Below, in pieces: positions 40,667 through 49,720 of a stretch of DNA of 64,000 bases. The DNA is from Ga0077536 sp035325705. Its GTDB lineage: Bacteria; Pseudomonadota; Gammaproteobacteria; Ga0077536. Where the stretch lies: positions 248,001 through 312,000 of the forward strand of contig DAOKZI010000001.1 in NCBI GenBank assembly GCA_035325705.1, given 5' to 3'. Each line of letters starts with the position of its first letter. Position 1 is the first letter of the stretch. A program made the position numbers and the translations under genes. The notes under the pieces were generated by a model, which did not search any database, had not been told where the DNA came from, and was given only the letters and a program-made list of their open reading frames with translations.

Positions 40667-41872
40667 TCATTCCGGGCGACGGGAACGGATGCTGCATCGT
40701 CGCGCCGCTTCGTAGCTGAGGAGGGCGAGGCCGCCGACGGCGGCGAGGGTCCAGGTGGAGAAGGCGTGCGATACGCCGCTCGCGAGCATCAGCGAGAAGA
40801 GGAAAGGCGCGCAGGCCTTGGCGAAGAAGGACGGCAGCGCGAGCCGGCCGAGCAGCGCGCCGTAGTGCTCGCGGCCGAACAGCTCGGCCGGCACCGTGCC
40901 GCGCACGATCGTCAGCGTGCCGTTGCTCGCGCCGTAGCAGGCGGCGAACAGAAAGGCCTGACCGCGATCGCCGTCGATGCCGGTGAGCAGCCACAGCGCG
41001 AGTCCCATCAGGAGGAAGGATACGGTGCCGACGCTGACGGCGCGCACGCGCGGCGCGACCCCGTATTCGACGATGCGCGCGAGCACCTGCATTGGCCCGA
41101 ACAGCGTGCCGGCGAGGATCGCGTCCGCTTCGGCGATGCCCGCGGCGCCGAGCAGGGCGACGAGGTGCGCGGACAGCACCGCGAAAGCGAAAGACACGAG
41201 CGCGAAGGCGCTCGCCAGCCACCAGAAGGCCGGCCCCTGGCGCGGCAGCGGAAGCGAGCGGCGCGCGCGCACGGACGCATCGCCGCGCGGGGCGGGAATC
41301 GCGTAGCGATAGAGCGGCAGACAGACGAAGAGATGCAGGCCCGCGAACACCGCGCAGGCGCTGCGCCAGTCCCAGCTCGTCGTCAGCCAGTGCGACAGCG
41401 GCCAGAACACGGTGCTCGCGAAGCCGCCGATGAGCGTCAGCGCCGTCACCGCCCGCCGCAGCCGCGATCCCGGCGCGAGCTGATTCAGGGCCGCCATCGC
41501 GGCGTCGTAGAGGCCGCAGCCCATCGCGAGCCCGGCCAGTGCCCAGCCGATGAAAAAGAGCGTGGGCGCACGGGCGAGGGCCAGCGTCGCGAAGGCCGCC
41601 GCGCCGAGCAGGGCCGCGAGCGAGAGCACGCCGCGGCCGCCGTGACGGTCGATGCGTCGGCCCGCCACCGGTGCGGCCAGACCCGAGAGCAGCAGGGCCA
41701 AGGTGAAGCCGCCGTAGACCACCGTCTGCGGCAGACCGAGGCTCGCGCCCATCGGACGTGCCAGCACCGCGATCGAGTAGTACAGCGAGCCCCAGGCGAC
41801 GACCTGCGCGATACCGAGCGCCGGAATGAAGCGCCACAAGGACGGGCCGGGTTCGGCAGCAAGAGAATTCAC
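40667..41872 (-). CDS. MFS transporter
   Basis: A 401-residue major facilitator with about 12 hydrophobic segments. The loop 2-3 motif is GRRIDRHGGRG. N-terminal part FIPALGIAQVVAWGSLYYSI and GGFASTVFWPLSHWL recall the monocarboxylate/oxalate-formate-type MFS branch. GTG 41872 is chosen since a GAGG site lies 7 bases before it; a TTG start 69 bases upstream is possible. It is divergent from trpG. Substrate unknown. Confidence 0.87.
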   Translation of the reverse strand: MNSLAAEPGPSLWRFIPALGIAQVVAWGSLYYSIAVLARPMGASLGLPQTVVYGGFTLALLLSGLAAPVAGRRIDRHGGRGVLSLAALLGAAAFATLALARAPTLFFIGWALAGLAMGCGLYDAAMAALNQLAPGSRLRRAVTALTLIGGFASTVFWPLSHWLTTSWDWRSACAVFAGLHLFVCLPLYRYAIPAPRGDASVRARRSLPLPRQGPAFWWLASAFALVSFAFAVLSAHLVALLGAAGIAEADAILAGTLFGPMQVLARIVEYGVAPRVRAVSVGTVSFLLMGLALWLLTGIDGDRGQAFLFAACYGASNGTLTIVRGTVPAELFGREHYGALLGRLALPSFFAKACAPFLFSLMLASGVSHAFSTWTLAAVGGLALLSYEAARRCSIRSRRPE

Positions 41873-41991
41873 GCGCGGCGCCTCGTTCTGGCGCGGATTG
41901 TCGCACGGCCGCGGGGTTTCGCGATCGGGGGTTTCCTGCAAGAATTTGCGTCTGTTTCAGCCGCGCCTCGGCGCCATCGCCGCTCCTCGCC

Positions 41992-42594
41992 ATGCTCCTG
42001 ATGATCGACAACTACGATTCCTTCACCTACAACCTCGTGCAGTACTGCGGGGAGCTGGGGGAGGAAGTCGAGGTCGTGCGCAACGACGCCATCGATGTCG
42101 CCGGCATCCGGCGCCTGCGGCCCGACCACATCATCATCTCGCCGGGCCCGTGCACGCCGAACGAGGCCGGCGTGTCGCTCGCGGTGGTGCGCGAGCTGGC
42201 CGGCGAGTTCCCGCTGCTCGGCGTCTGCCTCGGCCATCAGAGCATCGGCCAGGCCTTCGGCGGCCGCATCGTGCACGCGCGCGAGGTGATGCACGGCAAG
42301 ACCTCGGCCATCCATCATCTGGATACCGACGTGTTCGCCGGCCTGCCGAATCCGTTCACGGCGACGCGCTATCACTCGCTCGTGATCGAGAAGTCGAGCT
42401 GCCCGCCCTGCCTGGAAGTGACGGCCTGGACCGAGCTGCCGGACGGCAGCTTCGACGAGATCATGGGCGTGTGCCACCGCGAGCTGCCGGTGTCCGGCGT
42501 GCAGTTCCATCCCGAATCGATCCTGACCGAGCACGGACACGATCTGCTGCGCAACTTCTTCGCGCTGAGCCGGGCCGCGCGCAAGGCCGGCTGA
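41992..42594 (+). CDS. trpG: Anthranilate synthase component II (glutamine amidotransferase)
   Basis: A 200-residue class I amidotransferase that feeds ammonia to TrpE for anthranilate synthesis. MIDNYDSFTYNLVQY at the start, ISPGPCTPNEAG, the nucleophile in LGVCLGHQ, and the His-Glu of GVQFHPESI. It may also serve PabB in folate synthesis. Followed after 5 bases by trpD and then trpC; trpE is not in the window, as in pseudomonads. Confidence 0.95.
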   Translation: MLLMIDNYDSFTYNLVQYCGELGEEVEVVRNDAIDVAGIRRLRPDHIIISPGPCTPNEAGVSLAVVRELAGEFPLLGVCLGHQSIGQAFGGRIVHAREVMHGKTSAIHHLDTDVFAGLPNPFTATRYHSLVIEKSSCPPCLEVTAWTELPDGSFDEIMGVCHRELPVSGVQFHPESILTEHGHDLLRNFFALSRAARKAG

Positions 42595-42599
42595 CGAGC

Positions 42600-43631
42600 G
42601 TGCACATTCGCGACGCCATCGCCGCGGCCGTCGAGGGGCGCGATCTCGCCTACGACGACATGCTCGAGGTCGTGCGCCGGATCATGACCGGCGAGACCAC
42701 GCCGGCGCAGATCGCCGGCTTCCTCGTCGCGCTGCGGATGAAGGGCGAGACGGTCGACGAGATCACGGCCGCCGCCGCCGTGATGCGCGAGCTGTCCCTC
42801 AAAGTGGACTGCGACTGCGCGCCGCTGATCGACACCTGCGGCACCGGCGGCGATGCGAGCGGCACTTTCAACATCTCGACGGCCGCGGCCTTCGTCGTCG
42901 CCGCCGCCGGCGGCCACGTCGCCAAGCACGGCAATCGCTCGGTTTCCAGCTCGAGCGGCTCGGCCGATCTGCTGGAGGCGGCCGGCGTGAAGATCGCGCT
43001 GCCGCCGCCGCTCATCGCGCGAGCCGTGCGCGAGACGGGCTTCGGCTTCATGTTCGCGCAGGCCCATCACAGCGCGACGCGCCACGCCGCGGGCCCGCGC
43101 CGCGAGCTCGGCATCCGCACGCTGTTCAACGTGCTCGGGCCCTTGACGAACCCGGCGGCCGCACCGCTGCAGCTCGTCGGCCTCTTCTCCGCCGACTGGG
43201 TGCGCAAGATCGCCGCGGTGCTGCGCCGGCTCGGCACGCGCCGCGCGCTGGTCGTGCACGCGCAGGACGGGCTCGACGAAATCAGCATCGGCGCACCGAC
43301 GCAGATCGCCGAGCTGAACGCCGGCGAGATCTCGCATTACCTCTTCAATCCGGCCGCGCTCGGGATCGCACCGGCACCGCTCGCCGCCCTGCGCGTCGCG
43401 AACGCGGCCGAGAGCCTCGCGCTCATCGAGCGCGTCTATGCGAACGAGCCGGGTCCGGCGCGCGACGTCGTCGCGCTGAACGCCGGCGCCGCGCTGTATT
43501 TGTGCGACTTCGCCGCGAGCATCGAGGAAGGCTACCGCGCGGCGCTCGCGCTGATCGCGCGCGGCGCCGCGCGCGCCGCCTTCGACCGCCACATCGCCTT
43601 TACGCAGGCCATCGAGGTCCCGTGCACATGA
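42600..43631 (+). CDS. trpD: Anthranilate phosphoribosyltransferase
   Basis: A 343-residue enzyme that joins anthranilate and PRPP. The PRPP loop IDTCGTGGDASGTFNIST, VAKHGNRSVSSSSGSADLLEA, FGFMFAQAHHSATRHA and RTLFNVLGPLTNPA are all present. GTG start at 42600; the large open frame before it overlaps trpG and is not coding. The last bases overlap the trpC start as ATGA. Confidence 0.95.
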   Translation: MHIRDAIAAAVEGRDLAYDDMLEVVRRIMTGETTPAQIAGFLVALRMKGETVDEITAAAAVMRELSLKVDCDCAPLIDTCGTGGDASGTFNISTAAAFVVAAAGGHVAKHGNRSVSSSSGSADLLEAAGVKIALPPPLIARAVRETGFGFMFAQAHHSATRHAAGPRRELGIRTLFNVLGPLTNPAAAPLQLVGLFSADWVRKIAAVLRRLGTRRALVVHAQDGLDEISIGAPTQIAELNAGEISHYLFNPAALGIAPAPLAALRVANAAESLALIERVYANEPGPARDVVALNAGAALYLCDFAASIEEGYRAALALIARGAARAAFDRHIAFTQAIEVPCT

Positions 43632-44446
43632 GCAACGAAACCACGGCGCTGGCCCCGGGTCGCGACGTCCTGGCCGAGATCTTCGAGCACAAGCGCGGCG
43701 AAGTCGCCGCGCGCAAGGCGCGGCGATCGATCGAGGAGCTCCGTCGCGCCGCGCAGCGCTGTCCGCCGCCGCGCGGCTTCGAGCGCGCCCTGCGTGCGCG
43801 CGTCGCGCGCGGCGAGCCGGCCGTGATCGCCGAGTGCAAGAAGGCCTCGCCGTCGAAAGGCGTCATACGCGAAGACTACGATCCCGCGGCGATCGCGCGC
43901 TCCTACGCCGCGCACGGCGCGGCCTGCCTGTCGGTGCTGACCGACGAGCGCTATTTCCAGGGCAAGGACGTCGATCTGATCGCCGCGCGCGCGGCCTGCG
44001 AGCTGCCCGTCATCCGCAAGGACTTCATGTGCGATCCCTGGCAGATCTGGGAATCGCGCGTGCTCGGCGCCGACTGCGTGCTGCTGATCGTCGCGGGTCT
44101 CGACGATCTCACGCTGCAGGCGCTCGCCGACGCGGCGCGCGAGGCCGGTCTCGACGTGCTCGTCGAGATCCACGATCGCCTCGAACTCGAGCGCGCCCTG
44201 CGCCTGCGGCTGCCGCTGATCGGCATCAACAACCGCGATCTGAAGCGCTTCGTGACCGACATCGAAACGACGATCCATCTTCTGCGCGACATGCCGTCCG
44301 ACCGCCTCGTCGTCACCGAATCCGGCATCCACACCCGCGAGCAGATCGCCTATCTCCGCAGCCACGACGTCAACGCCTTCCTCGTCGGCGAAGCCTTCAT
44401 GCGCGAGGCGGAGCCTGGCCTGAAGCTGAAGGCGCTCTTCTTCTGA
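43628..44446 (+). CDS. trpC: Indole-3-glycerol-phosphate synthase
   Basis: A 272-residue TIM-barrel enzyme. The catalytic IAECKKASPSKGVIREDYDP, the lysine in LPVIRKDFMCDPWQIWES, LVEIHDRLEL, LIGINNRDLKRF and VVTESGIHTREQI are all visible. ATG 43628 overlaps trpD. No trpF is fused or adjacent. It is followed by a 391-base gap filled by nested repeats, which probably holds the end of the trp transcript. Confidence 0.96.
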   Translation: MSNETTALAPGRDVLAEIFEHKRGEVAARKARRSIEELRRAAQRCPPPRGFERALRARVARGEPAVIAECKKASPSKGVIREDYDPAAIARSYAAHGAACLSVLTDERYFQGKDVDLIAARAACELPVIRKDFMCDPWQIWESRVLGADCVLLIVAGLDDLTLQALADAAREAGLDVLVEIHDRLELERALRLRLPLIGINNRDLKRFVTDIETTIHLLRDMPSDRLVVTESGIHTREQIAYLRSHDVNAFLVGEAFMREAEPGLKLKALFF

Positions 44447-44470
44447 AACCGGTGCTGGCTGTATGGCCTA

Positions 44471-44817
44471 ATTGACCACCGAGAACACAGAGAACACCGA
44501 GGGAATGAGGGTGACCGTGCCGGTGGAATAGCCGTGCAGGATTCGGTTCAGCTCGAAGCCGGGCTGCGCCCGGCCACGGAAAACACAGAAAACACGGAGA
44601 AGACGATTGTTTGGAATCTCCGCCGTGTCGGCGGGCAGTAGTCGTGATCGGATCACGGAGGCGCCAACCCAATCAATCTCTTGATCTCCGTGTTCTTTGT
44701 GTTCTCCGTGGCAGCGCGAAGCGCAAATTCCGCAGCTTTCCAGCCGAGCACGGAGTCGAGGTAGGCACGGTCCACTCTCATCCCCCTCTGTGTTCTCGGT
44801 GTTCTCTGCGGCCAATG
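44471..44817. repeat. Family A inverted repeat element containing another
   Basis: Outer arms: accgagaacacagagaacac on the left and gttctcggtgttctctgcgg on the right; the pairing continues inward for about 45 bases (gaccgtgcc with ggcacggtc). The central part is a second complete element (44573-44712). Together they occupy almost all of the gap between trpC and the VOC-family gene. Confidence 0.82.
44573..44712. repeat. Family A inverted repeat element (inner copy)
   Basis: Arms gccacggaaaacacagaaaa and tctttgtgttctccgtggc, with gattgtttgg/aatcaatc near the inner ends. The inner copy differs from the outer one in arm sequence, so it is a separate insertion rather than a duplication. Confidence 0.82.
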
Positions 44818-44837
44818 AACCGCAAGGTCGGACATCG

Positions 44838-45281
44838 CTAAGACTTCAACAATCCGCGCCGCGCATCGCGCCAGGCCGCGAAGCCGAGGCAGTTGCCGCT
44901 GGGATCGGCGATGCAGAACTCGACCCGCTCGTCCGGCGTGCCGCGCGCCTCGAAGCGCGGGGCTTCGAGGTAGCGCACGCCGATGTAGTTAAGGTGATCG
45001 ACGGCGCGGTGCCAGTCTTCCCAGCCCATCACGAGGCCGAAGCGCGGCAGCACCTGCGGTGTTGCCGCCGCGTCCTTCGCGACGCGGCGGGCGTCCAGCT
45101 CGCAGCCGAAGAAATCGATCGTGAGCCCGTCGGCACGCTCGTCGACGACGCGACAGCCGAGCGTGTCCTCGTAGAAACGGCGCGTGACGGCGAGATCGTG
45201 CACGCCGATCGCGATCCGCGGGCGCGGGCGGGTCGTGAATTCCTCGAGCGGACCGCCCTTATCCTTGCTGCTGCTGGCCAT
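44838..45281 (-). CDS. VOC-family (glyoxalase/bleomycin-resistance-like) protein
   Basis: A 147-residue protein with paired beta-alpha-beta-beta-beta units: RIAIGVHDLAVTRRFYEDTL, GLTIDFFGCEL, then RYLEAPRFEARGTPDERVEF and IADPSGNCLGFAAW. The metal ligands (His in GVHD, Glu in VEFCIADPSGN) suit a divalent-metal site. ATG 45281 overlaps the upstream aldolase gene by 23 bases. It could act as an isomerase, dioxygenase or lyase; the substrate is unknown. Confidence 0.85.
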   Translation of the reverse strand: MASSSKDKGGPLEEFTTRPRPRIAIGVHDLAVTRRFYEDTLGCRVVDERADGLTIDFFGCELDARRVAKDAAATPQVLPRFGLVMGWEDWHRAVDHLNYIGVRYLEAPRFEARGTPDERVEFCIADPSGNCLGFAAWRDARRGLLKS

Positions 45282-45936
45282 AGGTTTCGAACTGCTTGAG
45301 CGCCTCGGCAATCTCGCCGTCGGAGAGCAGCACGGGCCCGCCCGCGCCCAGCGCGAGCACGTACTGCTTCGCGAGCTCCTCGACCTCGATCGTCAGCTTC
45401 AGCGCGCGCGGCAGATCCGGGCCCAGCGCGACGAGACCGTGGTTCGCGAGCAGGCAGGCGCGCCGGCCTTCGAGGCCCGCGAGCACCGCGTCCGACAGCG
45501 CCGCCGTGCCGAAGGTCGCGTACGGCGCGCAGCGGATGGTAGCACCGCCGGCGACGGCGACCATGTAGTGGAACGGCGGGATTTCGCGCCGCGCACAGGC
45601 CAGCGCCGTCGAATACGGCGCATGCACGTGCACGACGGCACCGGCTTCGGGGCGCGCGGCATAGATCCCGACGTGAAAGCGCCATTCGCTGGACGGCCGG
45701 TGGCGCCCGTCGCGCGGCCTGCCGTCGCGCGCGAGCGGCACGACCATGTCCTCGCTCAGATCGCCCGACAGCACGCCGCTCGGCGTGATCAGCAGCCCAT
45801 CGCCGCAGCGCAGGCTCGCATTGCCGGCCGCCGCGCGATTGAGCCCGTCGCGCTCGAGCCGCTGCATCACCGCGACGAGCGCCGCGCGCAGCGCGTGTTC
45901 GTCCGCGCTATTTGAGGAAGAGATCGTAGGCGGCAT
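45259..45936 (-). CDS. Class II aldolase/adducin family protein
   Basis: A 225-residue zinc enzyme of the fuculose-phosphate aldolase type. AAGNASLRCGDGLLITPSG, the zinc ligands in VVHVHAPYSTALA, and LLANHGLVALGPDLPRAL are present. It probably cleaves a short phosphorylated sugar or similar. ATG 45936 overlaps the ilvA stop by 29 bases; an internal ATG at 45867 would shorten the N-terminus. It forms a tight unit with ilvA and the VOC gene. Confidence 0.88.
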   Translation of the reverse strand: MPPTISSSNSADEHALRAALVAVMQRLERDGLNRAAAGNASLRCGDGLLITPSGVLSGDLSEDMVVPLARDGRPRDGRHRPSSEWRFHVGIYAARPEAGAVVHVHAPYSTALACARREIPPFHYMVAVAGGATIRCAPYATFGTAALSDAVLAGLEGRRACLLANHGLVALGPDLPRALKLTIEVEELAKQYVLALGAGGPVLLSDGEIAEALKQFETYGQQQQG

Positions 45937-47428
45937 TCTGCTCTTCCTCGACGTAGTCCATCGCGAGATTCGCGAGGAATTCCCGAAACGGTAGCTGCTG
46001 GGAGGCCGGCACCTGGATGCCCATCAGCACCCGCCCGTAGGCGGCGCCGTGATTGCGGTAGTGGAAGAGGCTGATGTTCCAGCGATCGCCGACCTGGTTC
46101 AGGAAGTGCAGCAGCGCGCCGGGGCGCTCCGGAAACTCGACGCGCAGCAGGCGCTCGTCGTCGACCCCGCCGCCGTGGCCGCCGACCATGTAGCGGATGT
46201 GCAATTTCGCCAGATCGTTCTCCGAGATGTCGATCGCCTCGAAGCCTTTCTCGCGCAGGCCGTCGAGCAGCACCGACTTGTCGCCGTCGGTCGGCCGTAG
46301 CTGCACGCCGGCGAACACCGTCGCGCGTTCGCGATCGGCATAGCGGTAGTTGAACTCCGTGATCGCGCGCGGGCCCAGCGCGTGACAGAAGCGGCGAAAG
46401 CTGCCGGGACGCTCGGGAATGATCGCGCCGATCAGCACTTCGCGCTTCTCGCCGAGCTCGGCGAGCTCGGCGATATGGCGCAGCCGATCGAAATTCACGT
46501 TCGCGCCGCTCAGGATCGCGACGAGCTCGGCATCGCGCAGGTGTTCGCGCGCGACGTACTGCTTGAGCCCCGCGAGCGCGAGCGCGCCGGCGGGCTCGGC
46601 GATCGAGCGCGTGTCCTCGAAGATATCCTTCACCGCCGCGCAGATCTCGTCGATGCCGACCGTCAGCACCTCGTCGACGTGCTCGCGCGCGATGCGGAAG
46701 TTCTCCTCGCCGACCTGCCGCACGGCGGCGCCGTCGGCGAAGATGCCGATGCGTTCGAGCACGACGCGGCTGCCGGCTTCGAGCGCGCGCGCCATACACG
46801 CCGCTTCGTCGGCTTCGACGCCGATGATCCGGATCGAAGGCTGCAGCGCCTTGACGTAGGCGGCGACTCCGGCGATGAGCCCGCCGCCGCCGACCGGCAC
46901 GAAGATCGCGTGCGGCGGCGTCGGATGCTGGCGGAGGATTTCCATCGCGACCGTGCCCTGCCCGGCGATGATCAGCGGGTGATCGTAGGGCGGCACATAG
47001 GTGTAGCCCTTCTCCGCGGCGAGCGCATGCGCGTGCTCGGCGGCCTCGTCGTAGGTATTGCCCGACAGCAGGATTTCACCGCCGAGGCGGCGCACGGCGG
47101 CGACCTTGATCTCGGGCGTCGTCTTCGGCATCACGATGCGCGCGACGATGCCCAGGCGCCCGCCGGCGAGCGCGACGCCCTGCGCGTGGTTGCCGGCGGA
47201 AGCGGTGATCACGCCGCGCGCGCGTTCCTCCGCGCTCAGCGCGGCCATCATCGTGTACGCGCCGCGCAGCTTGTAGGAGAACACGGGCTGCATGTCCTCG
47301 CGCTTCAAGAACACCGTGTTGGCGAGCCGGCGCGAAATGCCGGGCAGGCGATCGAGCGGCGTTTCGCGCGCGACGTCGTAGACCGGCGCGCGCAGGATCA
47401 TCTTCAGGTACTGGTCGAGCATCCCCAT
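45908..47428 (-). CDS. ilvA: Threonine ammonia-lyase (biosynthetic type)
   Basis: A 506-residue PLP enzyme giving 2-oxobutanoate for isoleucine. The PLP lysine is in VFSYKLRGAYTM; the phosphate loop is VPVGGGGLIAGVA. Two C-terminal ACT-like regulatory domains follow (EKREVLIGAIIPERPGSFRR and LLRVEFPERPGALLHFLNQ), as in feedback-inhibited enzymes. ATG 47428 or 47422 are both possible; upstream frame is not coding. Divergent from rpiA. Confidence 0.95.
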   Translation of the reverse strand: MGMLDQYLKMILRAPVYDVARETPLDRLPGISRRLANTVFLKREDMQPVFSYKLRGAYTMMAALSAEERARGVITASAGNHAQGVALAGGRLGIVARIVMPKTTPEIKVAAVRRLGGEILLSGNTYDEAAEHAHALAAEKGYTYVPPYDHPLIIAGQGTVAMEILRQHPTPPHAIFVPVGGGGLIAGVAAYVKALQPSIRIIGVEADEAACMARALEAGSRVVLERIGIFADGAAVRQVGEENFRIAREHVDEVLTVGIDEICAAVKDIFEDTRSIAEPAGALALAGLKQYVAREHLRDAELVAILSGANVNFDRLRHIAELAELGEKREVLIGAIIPERPGSFRRFCHALGPRAITEFNYRYADRERATVFAGVQLRPTDGDKSVLLDGLREKGFEAIDISENDLAKLHIRYMVGGHGGGVDDERLLRVEFPERPGALLHFLNQVGDRWNISLFHYRNHGAAYGRVLMGIQVPASQQLPFREFLANLAMDYVEEEQNAAYDLFLK

Positions 47429-47485
47429 ACGATACCATTGATGTGCGGCGCGACGGCGCCAGTTTTCCCGGAGGCGAGCACGGAC

Positions 47486-48148
47486 ATGGCGGGCCTGGAT
47501 CAGAATGAAAAGAAGCGCCTGGCGGCGACGGCGGCCCTCGACTACGTCGCGGACGACAGCATCGTCGGCGTCGGCACCGGCAGCACCGCGAACTGCTTCA
47601 TCGATGCGCTGGCGACGCGCAAGGGCCGCATCCGCGGCGCGGTCGCGAGCTCGGAGGCGAGCGCGGCGCGGCTGCGCGCGGCCGGCATTCCGGTCCTGGA
47701 TCTGAACGACACCGGCGAGCTCGGCGTCTACGTCGACGGTGCCGACGAGGCGACGCGCGCGCGCCAGCTCGTGAAGGGCGGCGGCGGTGCGCTGACCCGC
47801 GAGAAGATCGTCGCCGCCGCGAGCGCGCGCTTCGTCTGCGTGATCGACGACTCGAAGATCGTCGCCCGCCTCGGTCGCTTTCCGCTGCCGGTGGAGGTCA
47901 TCCCGCTGGCCCGCAATCAGGTCGCGCGCGCGCTCGCCGCGCTCGGCGGCCGCCCGGTGTGGCGCGAAGGCTTCGTGACCGACAACGGCAACGCGATCCT
48001 CGACGTACACGGGCTGGACATCGCCGATCCCGTCGCACTCGAGACCGAGTTGAACCAGATCGCGGGCGTCGTCACCAACGGCCTCTTCGCGCGGCGGCCG
48101 GCCGATCTGCTGCTCGTCGGCGGCGACGAGGGCGTGGTGAGGATGTGA
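47486..48148 (+). CDS. rpiA: Ribose-5-phosphate isomerase A
   Basis: A 220-residue isomerase linking ribose-5- and ribulose-5-phosphate, normal length. VGVGTGSTANCFIDAL, AVASSEASAARL, VYVDGADEAT, LVKGGGGALTREKIVA and VTDNGNAILDVHGL are diagnostic. ggagg lies at good distance from the ATG. Its stop overlaps the next start (TGATG). The arrangement divergent to ilvA is common in gammaproteobacteria. Confidence 0.96.
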   Translation: MAGLDQNEKKRLAATAALDYVADDSIVGVGTGSTANCFIDALATRKGRIRGAVASSEASAARLRAAGIPVLDLNDTGELGVYVDGADEATRARQLVKGGGGALTREKIVAAASARFVCVIDDSKIVARLGRFPLPVEVIPLARNQVARALAALGGRPVWREGFVTDNGNAILDVHGLDIADPVALETELNQIAGVVTNGLFARRPADLLLVGGDEGVVRM

Positions 48149-48354
48149 TGGGCGTCGGCCGCTTCCTCGTCGCGCTGGGCCTCGCGATCGCGCTGATCGG
48201 TCTCGCGTGGCCGTGGCTGTCGAAGCTCGGCCTCGGCCGTCTGCCCGGCGACATCGTCATCGAGCGCGGCCAGTCGCGCTTCTATTTTCCGATCGTCACC
48301 TGCCTCGTGCTGAGCCTGGTGGCGAGCCTCGTGCTGTGGTTGTTCCGGCGCTGA
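48148..48354 (+). CDS. DUF2905 small membrane protein
   Basis: A 68-residue protein with two membrane segments (FLVALGLAIALIGLAWPWL and YFPIVTCLVLSLVASLVLWL) joined by LGRLPGDIVIERG, the hallmark of DUF2905. Translationally coupled to rpiA. Function unknown. Confidence 0.87.
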   Translation: MGVGRFLVALGLAIALIGLAWPWLSKLGLGRLPGDIVIERGQSRFYFPIVTCLVLSLVASLVLWLFRR

Positions 48355-48382
48355 GCGGTGTGCCCGCGGAGCGGTTTTCTTT

Positions 48383-48581
48383 GCCACCGAGAACACCGAG
48401 AACACCGAGAACACCGAGACCCTAGGTTGGGCTGACGAAGGAAGCCCAACATCGGGCGCCGAACGTTGGGCTTCCTTCGTCAGCCCAACCTACGGAAGCT
48501 TGAACGCGGCTACTGGCGCCAAGCAGTGGAAGCTCCGAACAATCCCTTTCCGCCCTCCGTGTTCTCTGTGTTCTCCGTGGC
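48383..48581. repeat. Family A inverted repeat interrupted by a family C palindrome
   Basis: Left arm gccaccgagaacaccgagaa continues as a short tandem of gagaacacc (four copies); right arm gttctctgtgttctccgtggc. In between lies the family C palindrome (48423-48492). It fills the gap between convergent genes (DUF2905 and tatC). Confidence 0.82.
48423..48492. repeat. Family C perfect palindrome (REP pair)
   Basis: Two 28-base arms that are exact inverses (from taggttgggctgacgaag to cttcgtcagcccaaccta) around a 14-base loop. Each arm also folds by itself (gttgggct/agcccaac), the shape of a REP pair. The right head reads GTAG on the minus strand. Confidence 0.92.
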
Positions 48582-48609
48582 AAAACAAAATTGAACGAGC
48601 CGCAACGCC

Positions 48610-49419
48610 TCAGGCCTGATCGCCCGGTCCCGTCGTGCTGAGCTCGGTGCCGGCGGCCTCTTCTTCGTCGGTGATGAAGATCCGGCACATCAGCAGCCCG
48701 AGCTCGTAGAGCACGAGGATCGGGATCGCCATCAGCGTCTGCGACACGGGATCCGGCGGCGTCAGGATCGCGGCGACGACGAAGGCGCCGATGATGATGT
48801 AGGGTCGCTTGCGCGTGAGATCCTGGCGCGTCGAGATGCCGGTGCGCACGACGAGAAAGGTCGCGACCGGCACTTCGAAGGCGAGCCCGAACGCGAAGAA
48901 CATCACGATCACGAAGTCGAGATACTTCGAGATGTCCGTCATCACCTGCACGCCTTCCGGCGCGGCGGCGGTCAGAAAGCCGAAGATCAGCGGGAAGACC
49001 ACGTAGTACGCGAAGAGCCCGCCGAGATAGAACAGCGTGATGCTCGATACCAGCAAGGGGAAGGCGAGCCGCTTCTCGTGGCGGTAGAGGCCGGGCGCGA
49101 CGAAGGCCCATAGCTGGTAGAAGATATAGGGCACGCACAGCACGACGGCGACGAAGCAGGTCAGCTTGAAGGGCGCGAGGAAGGGCGAGGCCACCTCGGT
49201 CGCGATCATCTGCGCGCCGACGGCCTTCATCTTTTCCATCATCGGTCGCGACAGCCAGCCGTAGAGCTGATTCGACAGCGGCATCAGCACCAGCAGCACG
49301 GCCAGCACGCAGACGATCGCGCGCATCAGGCGCGTGCGCAGCTCCGCCAGATGCGAGACGAAGCTCTGCTCGGTGGGATCGAGATCGTCTTTGGGGGAGA
49401 TCCCCTTGCCGCTCGCCAT
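48610..49419 (-). CDS. tatC: Sec-independent translocase TatC
   Basis: A 269-residue polytopic protein with six membrane segments. The N-terminal FVSHLAELRTRLMRAI, the second segment TCFVAVVLCVPYIFYQLWAFVAPGLYRHEKR with the signal-binding glutamate, and PPDPVSQTLMAIPILVLYE are typical. It recognises the twin-arginine signal and works with TatA and TatB, encoded just upstream. Confidence 0.97.
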   Translation of the reverse strand: MASGKGISPKDDLDPTEQSFVSHLAELRTRLMRAIVCVLAVLLVLMPLSNQLYGWLSRPMMEKMKAVGAQMIATEVASPFLAPFKLTCFVAVVLCVPYIFYQLWAFVAPGLYRHEKRLAFPLLVSSITLFYLGGLFAYYVVFPLIFGFLTAAAPEGVQVMTDISKYLDFVIVMFFAFGLAFEVPVATFLVVRTGISTRQDLTRKRPYIIIGAFVVAAILTPPDPVSQTLMAIPILVLYELGLLMCRIFITDEEEAAGTELSTTGPGDQA

Positions 49420-49424
49420 CGGTC

Positions 49425-49709
49425 CTAGGCCTGGCCGGACCCCTGCGGTGGCCGCGGCGTGTCGTTCGCCGTGATGGTCTGGTCCAGCGTGCGATTCAGC
49501 GGATCCTGCGCGATGTCGCGCTGGATCTGCTTGAGCTCCTGGGTTCCGACGTCGCGTTCGAGCTCGGTGCGCAGCTCGCGCGCAAGGCGCTGGGCGCGAC
49601 CGATCCAGCGTCCGGCCGTGCGCACGAGCTCGGGCAGGCGCTCGGGGCCGACGACCAGGAGCGCGACGAGCCCGATCATCACGAGCTCGGTGAAGCCGAC
49701 GTCGAACAC
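49425..49709 (-). CDS. tatB: Sec-independent translocase TatB
   Basis: A 94-residue protein: one N-terminal membrane segment (MFDVGFTELVMIGLVALLVV), hinge GPERLPE with the TatB-typical glutamate before the membrane helix (TE), and an amphipathic helix (VRTAGRWIGRAQRLARELR). Shorter than E. coli TatB (171 residues) but of normal type for related bacteria. Located between tatA and tatC. Confidence 0.94.
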   Translation of the reverse strand: MFDVGFTELVMIGLVALLVVGPERLPELVRTAGRWIGRAQRLARELRTELERDVGTQELKQIQRDIAQDPLNRTLDQTITANDTPRPPQGSGQA

Positions 49710-49720
49710 GGCGGCGCGTC

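Noticed and set aside
48383..48420. Possible CRISPR-like or satellite array
   Set aside because: Only four copies of a 9-base unit with no spacers; it is the arm of a family A element.
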